DNA of 64,000 bases from Charina bottae. Its lineage: Eukaryota; Chordata; Lepidosauria; Squamata; Charinaidae. The notes under the pieces were generated by a model. It ran no database searches, had not been told where the DNA came from, and saw nothing but the letters and a program-made list of their open reading frames with translations. The stretch spans positions 57,433,001-57,497,000 of the forward strand of contig JALMGJ010000006.1 in the NCBI GenBank assembly GCA_023362775.1. Direction: 5' to 3'. How positions within the stretch are numbered: position 1 is the stretch's first letter; the number at the start of each line of letters is the position of its first letter. Position numbers and translations under genes: made by a program. Shown piece after piece: positions 58,401 through 64,000 of the stretch.

Positions 58401-61400
58401 ACTACAGCAATTAATCCAAATCATTAAAGAAAAATGAAATATAAAATCTTCATTGTCAAATCAATTAAACATTAATAAACTTTATCCACTATCATAAAAA
58501 TCCAATTATAAAAACATATAAATTATCTACTTTTATAATTTATACTACAGCAATCTTAACCCTATTAAACCTAAAAACCAAGCAATTATTAAACCTCATA
58601 GATACCTTATAAATCTTAAAAACCAAACAAACCTTAAAAAGAAACGACTAAATCTTAGTCCAAATCATTAAAGAAAAATGTAATCATAAAAACCTCATCA
58701 TCAATCCAATTAAACATTATTTTTTTTACCCCACTTTGAAATAAACCAAAACATTTACATATCTCCCTATTACCCACAAGGCATTTTTCTTACAAAAATC
58801 AAACAGCCCAACCGCCCCACTTAAAAACTCAGACTTCTCAGCAAAAAAACTCCAACAAAGCAGATTTTCTTCTCTCCCAAAACATTCCCTGAGAAAGCCA
58901 TAACATTTCCTCAGAAAAACAACTCTTGTAATCTGCAGCTTCAGCACCAAAATGTAGTCGTCTTCTGGCATTACTTCAAACTTACTGTCAGTAAAATCCT
59001 TGTCAAAATCTTCATCTTCTTCTGTAACATCTTCAGCCAGATGACACACTTTAGACATAATATCTTCCCCAATGTTCCGAATATGCTGCAGAATAGTTTG
59101 ACAGGCATCCTCAAAAAACTGTCTAAAGATCTGTTTAAAGTCAGAGCGAAGCTCACCATGGAACTCTGAGAAAGTTTCCTTGAAATCTTCCATGCTTCAG
59201 GCAGTAGATTATGGTGTCCCCTAGATACTTGACTCATGCAGATAGGAGATAATGAGTTAATAAAAAACTTCTGAGTGAAATTGAAGCAAGAGAAAGTACG
59301 TTAACAAGCAGCTCTCAGAGAAAGTGAGCAGAGAGCTAGAAATCCAAAACAGCAATTTTAGCGTGTAGGAAAATATTAAATCCTTCAAATTCGGTACAAA
59401 AATAATAGCAGATAGGCAATTATTTATTCTCAATTCTCCTTAGTCTTTAAACGGGAAAACAAGCCAAAACTTAAAAAAGATTTTAAAATTTTAATCCAGA
59501 AATAACGATAAGCACCAAGAGAGTCCGCTTCTTACTGTAGAAAACCTCTCTTAGGGTACAAAACTTTAAAAAATATATAAATCAAGTGATTTAGAAATGG
59601 GGTGGCTCGACCTAATGTTCCTTTAAGGCTGCAGCGTGGCATGGAAATGATAGCGTCCCCGTCTTCCGTCGTCTCTTACCGGATTGTCGCGAACACTGTT
59701 TGCGATTCTCTGGCTGCAAGATGGCGTTTTGGAGTACAAATGGGATGATTCCAAGCATTTTCTGACCATGAAAACGCTCTAGGGCTGCAGGAAAAGCCTG
59801 CCTGCGCCACCCAAAAAAGCTGCGTTGTCAGATCTGCTCGCGGACACAGCTAGTCAGTCGGACATGTTCCCACAGGAAGTCGCTACTTGATGTCTCTTTG
59901 AAAGATCTGCAGTTTGGGAAAAAACATTCACATTTTCCATTGGTCAGACAGGGTATAGTAGATACCAATAATGGTATTGCTTTTATTCATTCTTCTTATT
60001 GTAATCTAGATGCTCTCTACAATGTTTTTAAATTTTCTCATATGTATTTTAACTTTTAACTAAAATGCAATTGTTTCCCTTTTTATTGCTTCTGTTCCTT
60101 TTGAACAAATTTTATCTTGCAGTTACTCTATTCTTATATGAGACTTACCTCACCAGCGTCTGTTATGCCTATTAAATCAAATCTTACCTTCCTGTACTCA
60201 GTTTGCCCACATCCAGAAATGACAGCACATGGCCATTGGAAACTAAGTAGGGTTATGCCTGGTCAGCACTTAGATGGGAAAGCACCAGAGAATTCCAAGA
60301 CTATTGACTAGAAGGTCAAAAAACATTATTGCAGAAGGCAAAAACAAACTATTTCCATGCTGTTGCCAAGAAAATTGCATAGGAGCTGATCACTGTTCAA
60401 CCTAAGGGTATCTTTACCTTAACTCATAATTCAAGTTCGTATTGTTGCTAGGACTGATATATAGACAAGAAATGCCATGAACTGAAGCAATTGAAATATT
60501 ATGAAACCTGTTATGTTATGAAACCTGGTGAAATTTAGAAAAGGCTTTGCATTATAAGAAAATGGAGTAATGAGAAAGTGTATGTAGGATTCATAATTTA
60601 TAACAGTGCTCAGTTCCAAATAGAATGAACACTGATAAGGTATGCAAGGAGCTGGAGTGCAAACCAACACCAGGAGAATCATACTGAAACAAAATGATAA
60701 AAATTAAATAAAGTACCAAGATTGTTACATTATTTTTAACACTGGGTACAGCTGTTTTCAGAGTTCTCATCTGTGCTTTTCACAAGTCATTTATATCAGA
60801 ATGCACACTACCAATTAGTTTTTCTTAAATAACCATATTTTGCTTAAGTGCTTTTCTCACAGTCTAGTTTTTGTTTTCTTCTATAATTTATGCTAACAAC
60901 AGTCAAAACACTGTTAGCATTTTACACTTGATCAGGCATATCTGTATGTGTGTCTATCCTAGGATAATGTTCCCTGAGCGAGGAAGAAAAGTAATGCTTA
61001 TGAACCACATTTCCATATGTACTTCCTATACATAATCATCATTCTTGCTTGTGATCAAGGTCATGCAACTTTACTTTTACAAGGTAATGAAATAAAAGTT
61101 GTGCATAATTTATTAAGAAACCCGTATAGAGAAAACAGAAATAAAAGACATGATTAAAACAGTACAATTAATACAATTTATGATTGTACTGGTACTAAAC
61201 AATACAAAAATATCTTGATTGAATTGCTGGATATTAGACTAAATTTATTTAGTTGAAGAAATTGAAGTTGAAAAAAGACAGGATGCCCGCCCTATGGAAC
61301 ATTCTCCCTCTGGATATGAGGATGGACCCAACCCTGCTGGCCTTTTGTAAAGCTCTAAAGACCTGGGTTGGTGCTCAGGCCTGGGGCCCCAAGTGTGTGA

Positions 61401-63303
61401 AGGGATTTCCTCGGCTGCTATGCATTTTAATGTTTGTATTTATGGTTGTAATTGTTTTATTTTTATTTAATATTGTTCACTGCCCAGAGTCACTTGTTGA
61501 GATTGGTGGATATACAATTTAATTAAATAAATAAGTAAACCATTCGTTTCTGGTTTGGTTCTAATAAATATTTTGACCTGAGCATCATTTTTAAAAAAAT
61601 AATTTTAATGGAATTTTCCAGTTTTTGTATAACTGTATATAAGGAGTTTCATTATTAGATTTTATGGAAAATATCCTCTTCTAAATATAATAAAGCAGAA
61701 AATTAATTGGTAACATAATGAATACTTGCTATTCAAAAGAGGCAGTTTCCAGGTTGTAAGTACCTTTTTCTTAAGATAATTTATCCCTTGGAAACTTGTA
61801 TCATACCCAGTTCTTTCAGAATTTTAAATTGAGTATGTTAAGTGACTTTATCCCATTATTTTCCTTCGCTTGTATGCCATTTAATTTTGTATCTTTAAAC
61901 ATTTATGTAAATTGCTTTAAAATAATTTTCACATAAATCTTTGACTTGGTTTCATATAATTAAATCACAATAACAGAATCTTCTGAGAAGTTCTGTTTTG
62001 TTCAATAGTATTTATTTCCTAAGTACTGTGTTTAGGATCATTTTATAATTTTATTTAGGATTGTTTTATTTATAACCAAATATTTTAGACTAGTTATTTT
62101 TGGCTAATGAAAAAACTATTGAGAAGTTTATTTCAGATGTATCTTGCTCACTAAATAAAACAATACAGGCTAATTCAGATTCCAATTTATGATACTGGAT
62201 TTTTTTCTCAGAAAACTTTAATTTTTGCCTAGAAAATATGTAACATAAAGTCTCCCTCAGGTCAAGTATAACTCTTAGTGACTTCACAAACATATCCATT
62301 TAGTTTTCTTGGCAACAATACAGACTACTTTTGTATTTTTTTTAACTTCCCATTCTAGAATACCACCCTGGGATTTCCTAATGTCCTCCCATCCAGGTGC
62401 TAACATGGTCAGATTATTCTTAGCTTTTCAAGATCAGCCAACTTTAGCTAAGGGCTGCTACCTAGTTTGGAAGAAAATATACAGTACTGCTCTGATTTAA
62501 TCATGGTATCCTTGGTTCCTTTTCTTTCATGAATAACAGTAACTCTTATTCCTACTCCTTAACTTTACTAGAGATTTACAATGCAGCTGTATACAGTCAT
62601 ATATATGTCTGCTTAGAGATGTCAGTAGTTACAGTATATACATCTATGCTTAGAAGTAGAGCCAATTGAGGTAATTGAAGCTTCCTTGGAATAGATATCC
62701 ATGCATGGGAATATGCTCTATTAACAGTAAGACATATAGCAGGACTGAAAAGAAAAACAATGGTAAATGTACCATATTATCCTAGGCTTTGTTAGCTCAT
62801 ATTAGCCAGACCAAAAGTGTGTGTTTGTGTATGGGGGGGGGGGCTGGAGAGTTAGAAACACCAGATTTGCAGGCTTTTATTTCTCTACATTTTAATCACA
62901 ATTTCATTGTACCATTAAACGTTAGGGAACTTTCCTAGCTTGAATGGCATAAAAATATTTTGGCATTATTTAGAAAATAATATCTAGAGAGAGAGGAGAG
63001 GAGAAAAGGGAGAGTACTTCAAAGGTATCCACAGTTTGATGCTGAGTAGGTTTATTCATCCAATTACTAGTTTGTAAAAATAGTCATGTAGAAATTTACT
63101 GCATATACTAATGCTACTAAATTTAAACTTTCTTATATACGTACAAACAGGAAACCTCGACCTGTCTCTCAGCTGGTTGCACAACAGGTTACCCAGCAAT
63201 TTGTGCCCCCTACACAATCAAAGAAAGAAAAAAAAGACAAAGTAGAAAAAGAGAAAAGTGAAAAGGAAACTACTACCAAAAAGAACAGTCATAAGAAAAC
63301 CAG
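40379..63303 (+). CDS. YAF2: YAF2, YY1-associated factor 2 (first three coding exons; 3' part beyond the window)
   Basis: Joining 40,379-40,404, 40,831-40,956 and 63,151-63,303 gives an in-phase N-terminal part of 101 residues plus a split Arg codon; human YAF2 is about 180. It opens [20 protein letters not shown], followed by a RanBP2/NZF zinc finger C25-x2-C28-x10-C39-x2-C42 (YWDCSVC...FKCMMC), then [20 protein letters not shown] and a Lys/Glu-rich region. YAF2 is the paralogue of RYBP. It bridges YY1 and the RING1/PCGF core of non-canonical Polycomb repressive complex 1 in the nucleus; the RING1B-binding C-terminal part should be encoded by exons to the right. RYBP has a similar finger, but the [13 protein letters not shown] start and this gene order fit YAF2. 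Confidence 0.95.
40831..40956 (+). CDS. YAF2: YAF2 coding exon 2 (NZF zinc finger)
   Basis: Acceptor TTTTTGGGTAG after a pyrimidine tract. Encodes [19 protein letters not shown] through CDVRKGTST and two bases of Arg. Donor GTGAGT. Intron 1 is only 426 bp. Confidence 0.96.
41190..43320. other. YAF2 intron 2, no recognised feature except (GT)n
   Basis: A (GT)n run at about 42,519-42,541 followed by CATG/CA repeats. Nothing else was recognised. Confidence 0.4.
43320..43890 (+). mobile_element. L2/CR1-type LINE 3' fragment with (GAAT)n tail
   Basis: Plus-strand sequence TTGCAGTTGGTGCATAGCAG, then GGTTCCAGTTGCTTATCAGG and TGGAATGCACTCCTGTGTG, parallels the L2/CR1 ORF2 C-terminus, followed by a 3' untranslated tail and a GAAT microsatellite (about 43,827-43,890). 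Confidence 0.65.
43890..48140. other. YAF2 intron 2, no secure feature
   Basis: Largely AT-rich unique sequence. A stretch at 44,945-45,235, with GGGCCACACTTTTGACCGAC at its right end, looks like a decayed hAT-type element, but no matching left end or target duplication was found. Confidence 0.4.
48150..48530 (+). other. Isolated GC-rich segment of unknown origin
   Basis: A GC-rich stretch in AT-rich intron. It begins near AGCTTGAAGATGGCGATCGG, contains short direct repeats (AGCTCTCGGAAAGCTCTCGG; CCTGTGAGCCTCCCCCTGTG) and ends near 48,530. The AAGATGGCG motif resembles starts of L1 5' untranslated regions, so a plus-strand L1 5' fragment is possible. No flanking duplication seen. Confidence 0.35.
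48830..52420 (-). mobile_element. L2/CR1-type LINE (5'-truncated), split by an L1-like element
   Basis: The 3' end is at 48,830-49,141 (TCTGGGCGGTTTACAATAAA in plus orientation). ORF2 resumes at 51,344. Minus-strand frames show reverse transcriptase: [20 protein letters not shown] and the catalytic [12 protein letters not shown] (about 52,095-52,060), then LNPGKTAV, and the C-terminal [20 protein letters not shown]. The YADD motif is intact, but two frame breaks exist. Among the better preserved L2/CR1 copies here. Confidence 0.88.
49142..51343 (-). mobile_element. L1-like nonautonomous element lacking ORF2 (2.2 kb)
   Basis: A 15-bp target duplication GGGGGCAAGATATTC (49,127-49,141 and 51,344-51,358) proves one complete insertion into the L2/CR1 copy. 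On the minus strand it has a 5' region resembling that of the full-length L1 (a CACCGCAAACAGGG motif near 51,260), then a short ORF1-like remnant ([20 protein letters not shown] near 50,535, then [12 protein letters not shown] near 50,395). An AT-rich 3' untranslated region and an A-rich tail follow. No endonuclease or reverse transcriptase motif is present. Confidence 0.75.
52430..53009. other. YAF2 intron 2, no recognised feature
   Basis: AT-rich sequence with nothing recognised. Confidence 0.4.
53015..53444 (-). mobile_element. Solo LTR (430 bp)
   Basis: TG...CA ends (TGTCAGAGCACG and AACCCCAACA on the plus strand) with a 5-bp duplication TGTAT (53,010-53,014 and 53,445-53,449). On the minus strand, TGTATAAAAGTAGTG (near 53,235) is a good TATA box, favouring minus orientation. 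No internal retroviral or gypsy-type genes remain. Confidence 0.78.
53450..54030. other. YAF2 intron 2, no secure feature
   Basis: The 92-codon minus-strand frame at 53,600-53,878 may be decayed LINE; no motif was found. Confidence 0.35.
54030..54421 (-). mobile_element. L2/CR1-type LINE 3' fragment
   Basis: The terminus TTATTTATTTGTTTAGAAC then TATATGGCTGTCTAAC and GTGTGACTCTGGGCAATG matches other L2/CR1 3' ends on the minus strand. Confidence 0.6.
54422..54678 (-). mobile_element. hAT-type nonautonomous element, copy F
   Basis: Degraded termini CATAGCTTTCCAAACT and AGTTTGGAAAGCACTG with duplication ATATAGTA / ATACAGTA (54,414-54,421 and 54,679-54,686, 7 of 8 matching). CpG-rich interior of the copy B/E type, inverted. 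Confidence 0.85.
54760..57030. other. YAF2 intron 2, no recognised feature
   Basis: AT-rich sequence. Nothing recognised on either strand. Confidence 0.4.
57040..57520 (+). mobile_element. L2/CR1-type LINE remnants
   Basis: Plus-strand GCCTGGACTATTGTAGCAGT corresponds to the conserved LDYCN region, and ACATTGGCTCCCTATTAGGA then AACCAAATTCAAGTTCTTGG to the LHWLP...FK region. A LINE 3' end with a GAGT repeat lies between them at about 57,290-57,360. Confidence 0.65.
57972..59881 (-). mobile_element. L1-like nonautonomous element with a single short ORF (1.9 kb)
   Basis: An 18-bp target duplication GCTACTTGATGTCTCTTT (57,954-57,971 and 59,882-59,899) bounds it. On the minus strand it has a GC-rich 5' region of about 0.3 kb (CGCCATCTTGCAGCC near 59,725 in plus orientation), one frame, then about 0.75 kb of AT-rich 3' region ending in A-rich sequence. 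No ORF2 motifs were found. Confidence 0.78.
58726..59193 (-). CDS. ORF1-like 155-residue frame of the L1-like element
   Basis: A 155-codon frame starting [20 protein letters not shown]: an N-terminal amphipathic helix with regular Phe/Leu spacing (residues 1-50), an acidic middle ([14 protein letters not shown]) and a hydrophobic/aromatic C-terminal part. No known domain is recognised. Its position (after the 5' region, before the 3' tail) and helical start recall L1 ORF1p, and the element at 49.1-51.3 kb has a similar layout. Whether it is translated is unknown; it is transposon sequence, not a host gene. Confidence 0.5.
   Translation of the reverse strand: MEDFKETFSEFHGELRSDFKQIFRQFFEDACQTILQHIRNIGEDIMSKVCHLAEDVTEEDEDFDKDFTDSKFEVMPEDDYILVLKLQITRVVFLRKCYGFLRECFGREENLLCWSFFAEKSEFLSGAVGLFDFCKKNALWVIGRYVNVLVYFKVG
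60190..60425 (+). mobile_element. 5S-rRNA-derived SINE with Sauria-SINE-like body
   Basis: The segment AACTAAGTAGGGTTATGCC, then TGGTCAGCACTTAGATGGGA, then AGAATTCCAAGA follows the internal promoter half of 5S rRNA (box A to box C). It is followed by AAGGCAAAAACAAACTATTT and GTTGCCAAGAAAATTGCATA, the body shared with the BovB-tailed SINE at 6.75 kb. 5S-headed SINEs form the SINE3 class. Divergent and old; the 3' end is unclear. Confidence 0.75.
60430..61250. other. YAF2 intron 2, no recognised feature
   Basis: Nothing recognised. Confidence 0.4.
61260..61540 (+). mobile_element. L2/CR1-type LINE 3' end
   Basis: Plus-strand CTATGGAACATTCTCCCTCT and CTTTTGTAAAGCTCTAAAGA encode the ORF2 C-terminus (LWNILP...FCKALKTW); the 3' tail with TTCACTGCCCAGAGTCACTT ends in an AATA-rich repeat. 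Confidence 0.8.
61541..63150. other. YAF2 intron 2, no recognised feature
   Basis: AT-rich sequence up to the exon 3 acceptor. A poly(G) run lies near 62,835. Confidence 0.4.
63151..63303 (+). CDS. YAF2: YAF2 coding exon 3 (Gln/Lys-rich linker)
   Basis: Acceptor ACAAACAG, a weak tract. The first base completes Arg51; 50 codons follow, ending NSHKKT plus AG. The donor reads GTAAAA, weaker than consensus, which may matter for regulated splicing. Confidence 0.93.
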
Positions 63304-63476
63304 GTAAAATTTATGCTGTTTGGGGTTGTTCAAAATACATAAATATTAAATCTTCATCTTCTTGTAAAATTCTTAGAAAATGGTAATAAAAGCCAGACAT
63401 GTTGATCAAACACAGAAAATAAATAAAATGTGTGAAATAAAAAGGAGATCTGTAACCTTTCCCATATTGTCTATCC

Positions 63477-63676
63477 CTGCGGTTCTTAAACAGTGTGGGT
63501 TCACAGGGGCACTGCAGGATATTTTATATTTTCAGGAGAAACAGCAATACTCAACATCTATCAGATAGTACACGAACTACTAGCTTGAGGTAGTTCAGAG
63601 TTTTGGCCTAGAGGTGCCGTGAAAAAATTACTGAGACACTTAAGTGTTCCATGAACTAAAAATCTAGGAACCTCTG
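63477..63676 (+). mobile_element. hAT (Charlie-like) nonautonomous element, 200 bp
   Basis: The left end CTGCGGTTCTTAAACAGTG and right end AAATCTAGGAACCTCTG fit Charlie-type hAT termini. Target duplication GTCTATCC / GTCTATTC (63,469-63,476 and 63,677-63,684, 7 of 8 matching). It lies just after YAF2 exon 3 and is a different family from copies A-F. Confidence 0.75.
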
Positions 63677-63684
63677 GTCTATTC

Positions 63685-64000
63685 TAAGGAAAGTTATATT
63701 TATGCCCATCTGAGGCTCAACACATTATATATTTATGTATGTAAACAGTGGGCCCTACTAGTTTACAGTGGTATCTGTTAAGATATTCCACGAGTGATTA
63801 AAAAAAACAAAATTTGATGAGTCTCTCTCTTCCCCTATCTTGTGGGTTCACAAAGTGAACTAAGCCATGAACCATGGTTTATTCAACAAACCACAACACA
63901 ATAAGCAAAAATCAAATAAGCTACGTTATAGCTTAGGGCATTATATAAACTCATTCCCAGTTTGTTCCAGAAGACACTTTTGCTACCAAATGTAGTGCAC
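63685..64000. other. YAF2 intron 3, no secure feature
   Basis: The sequence AGCCATGAACCATGGTTTAT with nearby AACAAACCACAAC (63,863-63,895) looks like a palindromic DNA transposon fragment; ends not visible. Confidence 0.35.

Overview
This is vertebrate nuclear DNA, most likely from a squamate reptile (snake or lizard). The evidence is a dense mix of BovB, L2/CR1-type and L1-type LINEs, a tRNA-headed SINE with a BovB-like tail (the Sauria-SINE arrangement), a Penelope-like element and many small DNA transposons, interrupting two multi-exon host genes with GT-AG introns and CpG-island promoters. Nothing here is prokaryotic: there are no operons, no CRISPR and no bacterial genes. Most open reading frames are chance frames or pieces of dead transposons.

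Host genes. (1) ZCRB1 lies on the + strand. A CpG island at about 1.69-2.38 kb holds its promoter and untranslated first exon, and seven coding exons run from 7,833 to 12,364. Together they encode a complete 218-residue protein with an RRM and a CCHC zinc knuckle; a poly(A) signal lies at 12,567. (2) YAF2 lies on the + strand from 40,379. Its first three coding exons (40,379-40,404; 40,831-40,956; 63,151-63,303) encode the N-terminus, the RanBP2-type zinc finger and the lysine-rich linker; the rest is beyond the right edge. Intron 2 is about 22 kb. In human, YAF2, PPHLN1 and ZCRB1 are neighbours and PPHLN1 has promoters head-to-head with both of the others. Minus-strand splice donors in both CpG islands (after 1,860 and after 39,690) fit PPHLN1 first exons reading leftward, but no PPHLN1 coding exon is seen.

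Layout. 0-2.4 kb: Tigger-like element split by a SINE, then the ZCRB1 CpG island. 2.4-7.8 kb: ZCRB1 intron 1, with a SINE split by a hAT element, a decayed BovB LINE and a SINE-within-SINE. 7.8-12.6 kb: ZCRB1 exons. 14.0-20.1 kb: a full-length but mutated L1-type LINE on the minus strand. 20-39.6 kb: intergenic sequence with L2 remnants, two solo LTRs, a truncated U4 snRNA retropseudogene, a reverse transcriptase fragment unlike the other LINEs here, a Penelope-like inverted-repeat insertion and a CpG-dense minisatellite inside a hAT element. 39.6-41.2 kb: YAF2 CpG island. 41-64 kb: YAF2 intron 2, with an L2 LINE split by a 2.2 kb L1-like element lacking ORF2, a third solo LTR, a second ORF2-less L1-like element, a 5S-rRNA-derived SINE and another hAT element.

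The most interesting material is the transposon biology. Six copies of one short hAT family all have 8-bp target duplications but very different interiors. SINEs combine interchangeable heads (tRNA, 5S) and LINE-derived tails. Two L1-like elements carry only a short ORF1-like frame. A Penelope-like insertion carries a hammerhead-ribozyme-like core in inverted duplicate. These readings come from inspection alone; no alignment or database search was run.
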